Position numbers and translations under genes: made by a program
The notes under the pieces: model-generated
The model's input: only the letters and a program-made list of their open reading frames with translations
What the model was told of the DNA's origin: nothing
The model's database searches: none
In this document: piece after piece, positions 25,995 to 34,310 of the stretch
Layout: each line of letters begins with the position of its first letter
How positions within the stretch are numbered: the first letter of the stretch is position 1
Source of the DNA: Zunongwangia profunda SM-A87
Lineage (GTDB): Bacteria > Bacteroidota > Bacteroidia > Flavobacteriales > Flavobacteriaceae
Length of the DNA stretch: 64,000 nucleotides
Direction: 5' to 3'
Assembly: GCF_000023465.1 (NCBI RefSeq)
Contig: NC_014041.1
Span: 2,052,001-2,116,000 of the forward strand

Positions 25995-26459
25995 ATGGCG
26001 AAATTCAATCTTAATATCAACGGTGAAGAGAAAACCGTAGATGTAGACCCTAATACCCCGCTATTATGGGTTTTGAGAGATCATTTACATTTAGTAGGAA
26101 CTAAATATGGCTGCGGAATTGCCCAATGTGGCGCCTGTACGGTTCATTTTAATGGTGCTGCAGTACGTTCTTGCCAGCTACCGATTTCTTCTTTAGAAGG
26201 AAGTAAGATAAAAACTATCGAGGGTTTGTCTGAAAATGGAGATCATCCAGTACAACAGGCCTGGTTAGACATAGACGTTCCGCAATGCGGTTATTGCCAG
26301 GCCGGGCAAATTATGTCGGCTTCTGCATTGTTGGAAAGCAATCCAAATCCAACAGATGAAGAAATAGAAAATACCATGAATGGTAATATTTGTCGATGCG
26401 GCACTTATAGCCGAATTAAAGCGGCGATCAAAGCTGCTTCAAAATCTCAAATAGCCTAA
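25995..26459 (+). CDS. Molybdenum hydroxylase small subunit, two [2Fe-2S] clusters (IorA-like)
   Basis: The 154-residue protein has a plant-type [2Fe-2S] domain with C40, C45, C48 and C60 and an alpha-helical second cluster domain with C98, C101, C133 and C135 (CGYC ... CRCG). This is the electron-transfer subunit of xanthine-dehydrogenase-family enzymes such as isoquinoline 1-oxidoreductase. It has no signal peptide; in this family it is exported with its Tat-targeted partner. It lies 15 nt before the large subunit. No FAD subunit gene is present. Confidence 0.92.
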   Translation: MAKFNLNINGEEKTVDVDPNTPLLWVLRDHLHLVGTKYGCGIAQCGACTVHFNGAAVRSCQLPISSLEGSKIKTIEGLSENGDHPVQQAWLDIDVPQCGYCQAGQIMSASALLESNPNPTDEEIENTMNGNICRCGTYSRIKAAIKAASKSQIA

Positions 26460-26474
26460 TTTAACCTCAGAGAA

Positions 26475-28748
26475 ATGACAAAGAAAAGTACAACAGTTAA
26501 TAGAAGGTCTTTTATAAAGAGTGTTGGTATTGCCGGTGGTGGTTTGCTTATTGGTTTTAACTGGCTGGCCTGTAAGCGCAGTGAAGAAGTTGCTGTGGGA
26601 GAAACGGCCTTAGAGATGCCCGATGAGTGGTTTGAACTTAACGGCTACTTAAAAATAGGCGATAATGGAGTGGTGACAATTTATTCTCCAAATCCTGAAA
26701 TTGGTCAGAATGTAAAAACCTCGATGCCAATGATGGTGGCTGAAGAACTTGATGTAGACTGGAATAATGTGATCGTAGAACAAGCGCCTTTAAATACTGA
26801 ATTATACTCAAGACAGCTTGCCGGTGGTAGTCAATCAATTCGCCAGGGTTGGGAACCGCTAAGAAGAGCAGGAGCAACAGCAAGATATATGCTATTGGAA
26901 GCTGCTGCGAAGCAACTGGAAGTTCCGGTGGAAGAACTAAGCGTGGAAGACGGAATTATTTCGCATTCGGGTAGCGATAAGAAAATTTCGTACGGAGAGA
27001 TTGCCAAAGCTGCCGCTGAGATTGAAATTCCAGAGGAAGAGCAGGTTATTTTAAAGTCCAAAAACGATTTTAAAATTATAGGTTCTTCAAGAAAAAATGT
27101 AGATGCTAAAAAGATCGTAACCGGGCAACCGCTTTTTGGCTTAGATACTTATAAAGAAGGAATGCTAACGGCCATGATCGTTCATCCTCCAAAATTTGGA
27201 ATGGAATTTAAATCGATGGATGCCGATAAAATTAAAGAAATGCCAGGCATTAAAGATGTCTTTACCATCGATACTTATCCAGAAGGGCTCCAAAAACAAT
27301 GGAGTGATGTTTCTGCCTTCAGTAAGTTGGTTGTTGTTTTAGGAGAATCGACCTGGCAGGTCATGCAAGCCAAAAAAGCTTTAAAAGTAGAATGGGATTT
27401 AAATCCTGAGCTGACAAAAAAGATTGAAATTCTTGAAAAATCAGCAGGAATGGGAGAGGTAAGTGGTTTAGAGAGTTCAGCAATACATACTTCTTTAATG
27501 GCTGATGTTGGATCTAAAAAAGCGGAAACAATACGAAAAGACGGTGATCCGGAAACTGCTTTTAAAAAAGCAACAAGAATTATAGAACGCTCCTATACCT
27601 GTCCGTTTTTAGCGCATAACTGCATGGAACCCATGAACTTTTTTGCCAATGTCACCGAGGATAAAGCCGAATTATTAGGCCCTATTCAAACTCCCGAATA
27701 TGCTGAGAAAACCATCCAGTCCCGCTTAGGTTTAGACCTTGAGAATATAGATATCCAAATGACAAGGATGGGTGGCGGTTTTGGGCGTCGTTTATATGGT
27801 AATTTTCTGGTAGAAGCGGCGGTAATATCTCAAAAAGCAGGCGCACCGGTTAAGTTGGTGTATTCCAGAGAAGATGACATGACAGATGGTGTTTATCGCC
27901 CGGCATATCACGTAACTTATAGAGCTGCTTTAGATGCTAATAATAAGATCACTGCATTTCATGTTAATGCAGGGGGAATAAAGGAAAGTCCGTTATTCGC
28001 CAATCGCTTTCCTGCCGGAGCAATTGAAAATTATTTAGCCGAAAGCTGGACCTTGGATAGTAATATTTCAATAGGAGCATTTAGAGCGCCAAGGTCTAAT
28101 TTTATAGCCGGAGCCGAGCAATCATTTTTAGATGAGTTAGCGGAAGAAACCGGTCAGGATCCAATTCAGTTTAGGCTAGATCTATTGAAAAAAGCCAAGG
28201 AAAGTCCGGTAGGGGAAAACAATGATTATGATGCGACTCGTTTTGCCGGCGTGCTAGAAATGGTAAGAGATAAATCGGGTTGGGGAAGGCAAGACCAAAA
28301 TAGTAATCGCGGAATTTCAGCTTACTATTGTCATAACTCGTATGTGGCTCAGATCTTAGATTTAAGAGTCCAAAATAACGAACCGATTATCGATAAAGTA
28401 GTTTGCGCGGTAGATTGCGGAATTGTAGTAAATCCTGATGCCGCTAAAAATATGGTAGAAGGCGGAACCATAGATGGTATTGGGCATGCATTATATAGTA
28501 AGATTAGTTTTGAAGACGGTATGCCGCAACAAAGTAATTACGATACTTATCGTTTAATACGACATAAGGAAGCACCAAAAAGTATCGAAGTATATTTTAT
28601 CGAAAATGGAATCGATCCAACCGGATTGGGAGAACCACCATTTCCGCCGGTTATTGGAGCGCTGGCTAATGCTTTATATAAAGCTACCGGAAAACGTTTC
28701 TACGATCAGCCTTATATCGCCGGGCTTCAGGGCGAATTAAAAACATAA
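26475..28748 (+). CDS. Molybdopterin-binding large subunit of an aldehyde/heteroaromatic dehydrogenase (IorB-like)
   Basis: The 757-residue protein has a Tat signal (NRRSFIKSVG) followed by LACKRSEE, a possible lipobox. The body is a split a/b-hammerhead and two molybdopterin-binding domains. Motifs are AGGSQSIRQGW, MGGGFGRRLYG, GAFRAPRSN and the active-site Glu in GLGEPPFPPV. It hydroxylates an aldehyde or N-heterocycle in the periplasm; the substrate is unknown. The gene follows the iron-sulfur subunit by 15 nt. A cytochrome c acceptor, usual for the Ior type, is not encoded here, nor are Mo-cofactor maturation genes. Confidence 0.92.
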   Translation: MTKKSTTVNRRSFIKSVGIAGGGLLIGFNWLACKRSEEVAVGETALEMPDEWFELNGYLKIGDNGVVTIYSPNPEIGQNVKTSMPMMVAEELDVDWNNVIVEQAPLNTELYSRQLAGGSQSIRQGWEPLRRAGATARYMLLEAAAKQLEVPVEELSVEDGIISHSGSDKKISYGEIAKAAAEIEIPEEEQVILKSKNDFKIIGSSRKNVDAKKIVTGQPLFGLDTYKEGMLTAMIVHPPKFGMEFKSMDADKIKEMPGIKDVFTIDTYPEGLQKQWSDVSAFSKLVVVLGESTWQVMQAKKALKVEWDLNPELTKKIEILEKSAGMGEVSGLESSAIHTSLMADVGSKKAETIRKDGDPETAFKKATRIIERSYTCPFLAHNCMEPMNFFANVTEDKAELLGPIQTPEYAEKTIQSRLGLDLENIDIQMTRMGGGFGRRLYGNFLVEAAVISQKAGAPVKLVYSREDDMTDGVYRPAYHVTYRAALDANNKITAFHVNAGGIKESPLFANRFPAGAIENYLAESWTLDSNISIGAFRAPRSNFIAGAEQSFLDELAEETGQDPIQFRLDLLKKAKESPVGENNDYDATRFAGVLEMVRDKSGWGRQDQNSNRGISAYYCHNSYVAQILDLRVQNNEPIIDKVVCAVDCGIVVNPDAAKNMVEGGTIDGIGHALYSKISFEDGMPQQSNYDTYRLIRHKEAPKSIEVYFIENGIDPTGLGEPPFPPVIGALANALYKATGKRFYDQPYIAGLQGELKT

Positions 28749-28760
28749 GCTTATAAATAA

Positions 28761-28838
28761 CGCTGATTAGTTTACGATTTTTAGAGACTGTTTTTTCTAT
28801 GCAGAAAAAGAAATATAACTCTATTAAACTAATCAGCG
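28761..28838. repeat. 14-bp inverted repeat with 50-bp spacer
   Basis: CGCTGATTAGTTTA at 28761-28774 pairs exactly with TAAACTAATCAGCG at 28825-28838. It lies downstream of the molybdenum hydroxylase operon. There is no T tract directly after it, so it is not a standard terminator. A tiny open frame overlaps its right half. Confidence 0.6.
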
Positions 28839-28882
28839 CTACTATTTTTATCCTTTGGGGTTTTATTCTAGTTAAATTATAA
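28799..28882 (+). CDS. Possible 27-residue single-span membrane peptide
   Basis: Frame of 28 codons starting ATGCAGAAAAAG. The peptide has a basic head (MQKKKYNS) and one hydrophobic segment ending FILWGFILVKL, the typical layout of small membrane peptides. It overlaps the right arm of the inverted repeat. Length alone gives weak support and no promoter is evident. Confidence 0.3.
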   Translation: MQKKKYNSIKLISATIFILWGFILVKL

Positions 28883-28966
28883 AATATCATCAATTTTGAT
28901 ATTTAACATTTTCCTCTTGAGATTTTATTAAAACAGATTCTATTTTCAACTAATTTCGCGATCAGA

Positions 28967-29569
28967 ATGAAATTAGAAGAAAAAGTAAGGGCAGTCGAAA
29001 GTTTATTCGAAACCCTTTCAGAAGAGCTTGATACTTTTCAGGCTCAGGCTGGGTTTAGTTGCGCTACCGGATGCGGGAAATGTTGCGAAAAACCAGGTAT
29101 TCAAGCATCACCACTAGAATTTTTACCATGGGCATTTCAGTGCTTTTTATCAGGAAAAGCTGAAGAAACTTTGGATCACCTAAATTTATCGACTGTCGAA
29201 ATTTGTCATTTATATAAAACCTTGAGTTTGGAGAGTGGTTCTGGCAGATGTACAGCGTATCATGAGCGCGGTTTGGTTTGCAGGCTATTTGGCTATGCAG
29301 CGCAACGTGATAAACTGGGGAAACTTCAGTTGGTAAGTTGTAAATTATTAAAGCAGCAATCAGTGGCTTTTCAGAAAACATCGCAGGCGATTCAGGAAAA
29401 TTTACCGGTACCGGTTTTTAGCGATTATTATTTACAATTGGCGCAAATCGATTTTAATTTAGGAAGAAAAATAATTCCTATTAACAAAGCGATGAAACTG
29501 GCTTTAGAAGAAGTTTTACAGTACTACTCCTACCGTCCCTTCCCAATCAATTGGAAAAGAATCGCTTAG
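28967..29569 (+). CDS. YkgJ-family cysteine-cluster protein
   Basis: The 200-residue protein has a cysteine cluster likely to bind zinc or an iron-sulfur cluster: CATGCGKCCEKPG near residues 29-41, then GRCTAYHERGLVCRLFGY and VSCKLL. The layout is that of the YkgJ/DUF-type zinc/iron-chelating family, cytoplasmic and of unknown activity. A helical N-terminus precedes the cluster. It is a single gene; the upstream region has a TAATTTCG sequence close to the flavobacterial -7 pattern. Confidence 0.82.
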   Translation: MKLEEKVRAVESLFETLSEELDTFQAQAGFSCATGCGKCCEKPGIQASPLEFLPWAFQCFLSGKAEETLDHLNLSTVEICHLYKTLSLESGSGRCTAYHERGLVCRLFGYAAQRDKLGKLQLVSCKLLKQQSVAFQKTSQAIQENLPVPVFSDYYLQLAQIDFNLGRKIIPINKAMKLALEEVLQYYSYRPFPINWKRIA

Positions 29570-29667
29570 GATTTTACCTAATATTGATTTAAAAGGATAG
29601 CTTTTTTTAAAATTTAAACTTGTGAATATCTAATCTTAGGATTGCTTTCCTAGCAAACTTTAAATTT

Positions 29668-29675
29668 TATTTTTG
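29668..29675 (+). promoter_or_regulatory. Candidate promoter -7 box (TATTTTTG) of the DUF4494 gene
   Basis: TATTTTTG matches the Bacteroidota -7 pattern TANNTTTG. An ATTG at 29641-29644 could be the -33 element, with a 23-bp spacer that is slightly long. The box lies 19 bp upstream of the start codon, giving a very short leader. Confidence 0.45.
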
Positions 29676-29694
29676 CGCTTTTAAAATTCAAGAC

Positions 29695-30222
29695 ATGAGC
29701 GTAATTTGGTATGAATGTAAGGTGAAATACAGAAAAACACACGAAACTGGCGAGCAGAAAGTGGTAACCGAAGTGTATCTGCTGGATGCAGTGTCTTATA
29801 CTGAAGCTGAAACCAGAATTACTGAAGAAATGCAGAAGCTTACCAGTGAAGATTTTATGATTAAAAATATTAAAATCGCAAATTTCGCTGAGGTTCATCC
29901 TTTTGATAATTCAGATCGTTGGTTTAAATCTAAGGTTTCTTTAATCGCTATGGATGAAGAAAGCGGAAAAGAAAAAAAATCAAATAGTTATATACTGGTG
30001 CAGGCTAATGATGTAAAAGAGGCTTTTGAGAATACTACTAAGGCGATGGAAGAAACCATGGGTGATTATAGTATACCATCGATTGTAGAATCACCTATTT
30101 TAGATGTATTTCCGTATTTTACTGGAGAAGAAGAGCAGCTGGAAAAATATAATATGATGGATGCTGTAGAAAGCTTAAGCGAAGAAGCACAACAGGAAGA
30201 GGCAAAACAGGAAGAAGCGTAG
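29695..30222 (+). CDS. DUF4494 protein
   Basis: The 175-residue protein begins WYECKVKYRK and contains VTEVYLLDAVSYTEAE, RWFKSKV and SNSYILVQANDVKEA. These are the conserved features of DUF4494, a cytoplasmic family that seems limited to Bacteroidota and of unknown function. The last 20 residues are a Glu/Gln/Ala-rich tail with a repeated QQEEA-like unit. Single gene with its own terminator. Confidence 0.85.
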   Translation: MSVIWYECKVKYRKTHETGEQKVVTEVYLLDAVSYTEAETRITEEMQKLTSEDFMIKNIKIANFAEVHPFDNSDRWFKSKVSLIAMDEESGKEKKSNSYILVQANDVKEAFENTTKAMEETMGDYSIPSIVESPILDVFPYFTGEEEQLEKYNMMDAVESLSEEAQQEEAKQEEA

Positions 30223-30595
30223 GTAAGCACATCGTCCAAACATAAGCTTCCTAATTTATAAGCTTATTAGGAACAATATAAAAAAGGCCTTTCAATTTAA
30301 TTATTGAAAGGTTTTTTTATGCAAAAAAAATAGAATTACAGGAGTTTGTTTTTTTAGAATTTTAAAGACTTAGCAAGAAAGATATGAAATAAGGCTATTT
30401 AAATGATGTAATTGTGTTAAATTTATATAATTTAAGAGAAAAATATAGGTTCATTTTGTATATAGTGTTAATATTATAACGGAGTTCTTAAGAATAGAAA
30501 ACTAATAAAGAGATAAACAACTGTTTACGCTCTTTTCTTTTTTACCTGGGAAACCAATCATTAAAACGTTAGCCAACTCAAAACAAACTTAATTT
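30223..30595. other. Intergenic region upstream of tldD
   Basis: Apart from the terminator at 30289-30318, about 275 bp of AT-rich sequence precede tldD. No open frame or clear repeat is seen. It presumably holds the promoter of the tldD-tldE unit, but I could not place one with confidence. Confidence 0.5.
30289..30318 (+). terminator. Intrinsic terminator after the DUF4494 gene
   Basis: CCTTTCAAT and ATTGAAAGG form a 9-bp stem around a 5-base loop, followed by seven T residues. Confidence 0.9.
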
Positions 30596-32236
30596 ATGAA
30601 AAGAAGAGACTTTGTCCAATTAACCGGAATGGGTTTAGGGGCCATGATGCTTCCTTTTTCTACTATGGGAAGTAATATTGCTGCTGAAGCCCTTTTGGAA
30701 CCGGGATTAGATGTAGCTGCAAAAAAGATCCTTGCCGATGTAGCTTTAAATACTGCTAGAAATCTTGGAGCCAGTTATGCAGATGCTCGTATTGGGCGAT
30801 ATTTAAATCAATATGTTTTTACTCGTGAAGATAAAGTTCAGAATGTGGTGAATACCGAATCATTTGGTATAGGTATTCGGGTAATCGCTGATGGAACCTG
30901 GGGTTTTGCCTCTACCAATGACGTGACTGAAGACGGAATCAAGAAAGCGACCAGCCAGGCTGTTGCCATTGCAAAAGCGAATGCTAAAATTCAGAAAGAA
31001 CCAGTGCAATTAGCACCGGTGGAGGCGTTTGGTGAAGTAAGCTGGAAAACTCCAATAAAAAAAGATTTTAAAGAAGTACCGGTGTCTCAAAAAGTAGAAT
31101 TGCTCTTAGATGCGAATTCGGCCGCTATGAATAATGGAGCCAATTTTGTGAACTCCTCTTTGTTCATGGTGAACGAACAAAAATATTTTGCTTCTACAGA
31201 TGGCTCTTATATCGATCAGGATATTCATAGAATTTGGCCTACTTTCGATGTAACCGCTATCGATCGTACAGCTGGAAAATTTAAATCTAGATCAGCTCTT
31301 AGTGCACCCATGGGAATGGGCTATGAATATTTAGATGGTTTAGAAAGCGAAAAATTAGTTGGTCCGGCCGGTTTAAAATTATATAGAAATAGCTACGATA
31401 TTATAGAAGATGCCACTTTAGCGGCAAAACAGGCTAAAGAAATGCTTACAGCAGAATCTGTTCAGCCAGGAAAATATGATCTTGTTTTAGAACCTAACCA
31501 TTTAGGACTTACTATACATGAATCTGTAGGACATCCGTTGGAGCTAGACCGGGTTCTTGGTTACGAAGCTAATTATGCGGGTACCAGTTTTGCTACTTTA
31601 GATAAATGGAAGTCTGGCGACTTTAAATATGGCAGTGATAAGGTAAATATCGTAGCAGATAAAACGCAACCTCATTCTTTAGGAGCTGTTGGTTACGACG
31701 ACGAAGGAGTGAAAACCAAGAAATGGGATCTTATTAGAAATGGCATTTTAGTGAATTACGAAGCGATTAGAGATCAGGTTAAAATTATCGATCAAAACGA
31801 ATCTCACGGTTGCTGTTATGCACAAAGCTGGAATGATGTTCAGTTCCAAAGAATGCCAAATGTTTCTTTAGAGCCGGGCAAAGAAAAATATTCGGTAGAA
31901 GAAATGATAAAAGATGTAGAAAAAGGGATTTATATCGCAGGTCGCGGCTCGTATTCTATCGATCAACAGCGATATAATTTCCAGTTTGGAGGTACCGTCT
32001 TTTACGAAATTAAGGACGGAAAAATCGTAGGGATGCTAAACGATGTTGCTTACCAGTCAAACACTCAGGAGTTCTGGAATTCCTGTGTGAAGATCTGTGA
32101 CGAGAGCGATTATCGTTTATTTGGTTCGTTCTTCGATGGGAAAGGTCAGCCATCACAGGTTAGTGCCGTTTCTCATGGTAGTTCTACTTCACGATTTAAA
32201 GATGTAAATGTGATCAATACAGGAAGAAGCATCTAA
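30596..32236 (+). CDS. tldD: TldD-family metalloprotease with a Tat-like signal
   Basis: The 546-residue protein has the TldD zinc motif HESVGH (308-313), in LTIHESVGHPLE, and a C-terminal metal-ligand region with a Cys (CVKICDES). TldD/TldE proteases degrade or process peptides in a narrow heterodimer chamber. The N-terminus MKRRDFVQLTGMG followed by a hydrophobic stretch looks like a Tat signal, unlike cytoplasmic E. coli TldD. It begins an operon with tldE and, across a palindrome, the DUF4159-MoxR group. Metalloprotease assignment is firm; export is inferred. Confidence 0.92.
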   Translation: MKRRDFVQLTGMGLGAMMLPFSTMGSNIAAEALLEPGLDVAAKKILADVALNTARNLGASYADARIGRYLNQYVFTREDKVQNVVNTESFGIGIRVIADGTWGFASTNDVTEDGIKKATSQAVAIAKANAKIQKEPVQLAPVEAFGEVSWKTPIKKDFKEVPVSQKVELLLDANSAAMNNGANFVNSSLFMVNEQKYFASTDGSYIDQDIHRIWPTFDVTAIDRTAGKFKSRSALSAPMGMGYEYLDGLESEKLVGPAGLKLYRNSYDIIEDATLAAKQAKEMLTAESVQPGKYDLVLEPNHLGLTIHESVGHPLELDRVLGYEANYAGTSFATLDKWKSGDFKYGSDKVNIVADKTQPHSLGAVGYDDEGVKTKKWDLIRNGILVNYEAIRDQVKIIDQNESHGCCYAQSWNDVQFQRMPNVSLEPGKEKYSVEEMIKDVEKGIYIAGRGSYSIDQQRYNFQFGGTVFYEIKDGKIVGMLNDVAYQSNTQEFWNSCVKICDESDYRLFGSFFDGKGQPSQVSAVSHGSSTSRFKDVNVINTGRSI

Positions 32237-32262
32237 GATTCTCTAACCTAACAAATAAAAAA

Positions 32263-33579
32263 ATGGCAATATATACTGAACAAGAAGCTCGTGAAATTCT
32301 TGAAAAAGCAATGAGCTTTTCTAATGCAGATGCTTGCGTAATGTATCTAAGTGGAAGCGAAAGTGGCAATATTCGTTATGCGAGAAATACCGTTTCTACC
32401 GCAGGACATCAATCCAACCAATCCTTACAGGTAGTGGCGAACTTCGGAAAAAAATCCGGAACGGCAACCATCGATGAATTCGATGATGAATCTTTAAAAA
32501 GTGTGGTACAAAGGGCGGAAGAATTAGCACAGCTTTCTCCTGAAAATCCAGAGTTTATGGATCCTTTAGAACCGCAAACTTATGATAGGCCGGTAAATTA
32601 TGTAGAGGCAACGGCGAACATTAAACCAGAATATCGGGCTGAAGTTGCTGCAAGTAGTATTCAACCGGCTTCAGAACAGGAAGTCACTGCAGCTGGATTT
32701 TTGGATGATGGCGTTTCCTTTAGAGCAATGCTTAATTCAAAGGACCTGTTTGCTTATGATAAATCGACCAACGTGGACTTTACAGTAACTATGCGAACTA
32801 ATGATGGTACAGGTTCTGGTTGGGTAACCAGGGATTATAATGATATTTCTAAGTTCGATCCGGAAGAAGCTGCTGCAATCGCAATAGAAAAAGCGGTGCT
32901 TTCTAAAAAAGCAAGGGCAATAGAACCAGGGAGATATACCGTAATCTTAGAACCTGCCGCTGCCGGAGATCTATTACGAAATATGTACCGCTCTCTTGGC
33001 GCACGTACAGCAGATGAAGGTCGTAGTTTTATGTCTAAAGAAGGCGGAGGCACCAAGCTTGGTGAGAAAATAGTGGACGAACGTGTAAATATCTGGAGTG
33101 ATCCTTTACATCCCGATGTTCCTACAGCAACATGGAATGGGGATGGTTTACCGCTTAAAAAAACATCCTGGTTAGAAAATGGAGTGGTTAAAAATCTTGC
33201 CTACGACAGATATTGGGCCTCAAAAAGTGGAGTAGATCCGGTGCCATTTCCACTAAATATGATTATGGAAGGTGGGGACATGTCTAGAGAAGAATTAATA
33301 AAAAGTACTAAACGCGGAATTTTAGTAACCCGATTTTGGTATATACGATCTGTAGATCCTCAAACCTTGCTCTATACTGGCCTTACGAGAGATGGAACTT
33401 TTTATATTGAAAATGGTGAAATTAAATATCCTGTAAAGAACTTCCGGTTTAATGAAAGTCCTATAATTATGTTGAACAACCTGGAAGCCTTAGGCGAGCA
33501 GGTGCGAGTAAACGGAAATTTGATTCCATACATGAAGATTAGAGACTTTACATTTACCAGTCTTTCAGATGCTGTTTAA
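32263..33579 (+). CDS. TldE/PmbA-family protease partner
   Basis: The 438-residue protein is full-length TldE/PmbA-like and lacks the HExxxH zinc motif, as expected for the non-catalytic partner. Motifs include GSESGNIRYARN near the N-terminus and ARAIEPGRYTVILEP in the position equivalent to the TldD active-site strand. It follows tldD by 26 nt, consistent with a heterodimer. It has no recognisable signal peptide, in contrast to its partner. Confidence 0.9.
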   Translation: MAIYTEQEAREILEKAMSFSNADACVMYLSGSESGNIRYARNTVSTAGHQSNQSLQVVANFGKKSGTATIDEFDDESLKSVVQRAEELAQLSPENPEFMDPLEPQTYDRPVNYVEATANIKPEYRAEVAASSIQPASEQEVTAAGFLDDGVSFRAMLNSKDLFAYDKSTNVDFTVTMRTNDGTGSGWVTRDYNDISKFDPEEAAAIAIEKAVLSKKARAIEPGRYTVILEPAAAGDLLRNMYRSLGARTADEGRSFMSKEGGGTKLGEKIVDERVNIWSDPLHPDVPTATWNGDGLPLKKTSWLENGVVKNLAYDRYWASKSGVDPVPFPLNMIMEGGDMSREELIKSTKRGILVTRFWYIRSVDPQTLLYTGLTRDGTFYIENGEIKYPVKNFRFNESPIIMLNNLEALGEQVRVNGNLIPYMKIRDFTFTSLSDAV

Positions 33580-33598
33580 TGTTAAGCTAAAAAAGTAA

Positions 33599-33636
33599 AA
33601 TCCATAATCTCGTAGAATTCTATGAGATTATGGATT
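33599..33636. repeat. Nearly perfect 38-bp palindrome between tldE and the DUF4159 gene
   Basis: Arms AATCCATAATCTC and GAGATTATGGATT with a palindromic centre TAGAATTCTA. Eighteen of 19 pairs match, and the single exception is a G/T that becomes a wobble pair in RNA. No T tract follows on the plus strand. It could be an operator for a dimeric regulator, an mRNA processing hairpin or a minus-strand terminator. Confidence 0.8.
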
Positions 33637-33677
33637 TAGTATAACTAGAAGAAAATTCATAAACGAAGCCCCTTAAT

Positions 33678-34298
33678 TTGAATAAGGATTTTTTCTTTAC
33701 CAGGTTACAATACGAATCGGGAGATTGGGACGTAGATCAACGAATGCCTTCCAATCTACTAAATTCTTTGATCGAATACACTACACTGCCCGTGGATCCT
33801 CAGGAAAATATTATTTCGTTGGGAAGTGATGAAATTTTTAATTGTCCGTTTTGCTATTTATCGGGACATAAACTCGTCCAGTTTACAAAAGCCGAAAGTG
33901 ATAATTTTAAAAAATACGTTGAAAATGGCGGTTTCGTATTTGTAGATGATTGCAATCATGATATCGACGGACTTTTCGCTAAATCTTTCGAGCGTCAAAT
34001 GGAAGAAATTTTTGGCCCACTGGCTTTAAAAAAGATTTCGAACGATCACGAGATTTACTCCAGCTTTTTCGAGTTTGAGGACGGTCCACCAACAACTTCT
34101 CAAGAATTAAATGGTTGGGGAGACGATCTGGTACACGAATATCTTAAAGCCATCGAGATCCAGGGAAAGATAGGCGTCTTATATTCTAATAAAGATTATG
34201 GTTGTGAATGGGATTATGATTTTAGAAATAAAAGATTTTATCGAATAGACAATACTCGCTTTGGTGTAAACATCGTAATGTATGCACTTACGGCATAA
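33678..34298 (+). CDS. DUF4159 protein, TTG start
   Basis: The 206-residue protein begins at a TTG codon; no ATG lies upstream in frame, and the family sequence FFFTRLQYESGDWDVD begins at once. It contains GGFVFVDDCNHDIDGLFAKSFE, the typical DUF4159 glutamine-amidotransferase-like core. Members are found with MoxR ATPases and DUF58/BatA proteins. The gene precedes moxR by 12 nt and follows the 38-bp palindrome by about 40 nt. Function unknown; a soluble partner of the envelope complex is inferred. Confidence 0.85.
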   Translation: MNKDFFFTRLQYESGDWDVDQRMPSNLLNSLIEYTTLPVDPQENIISLGSDEIFNCPFCYLSGHKLVQFTKAESDNFKKYVENGGFVFVDDCNHDIDGLFAKSFERQMEEIFGPLALKKISNDHEIYSSFFEFEDGPPTTSQELNGWGDDLVHEYLKAIEIQGKIGVLYSNKDYGCEWDYDFRNKRFYRIDNTRFGVNIVMYALTA

Positions 34299-34310
34299 GA
34301 GTTTTAAAAT

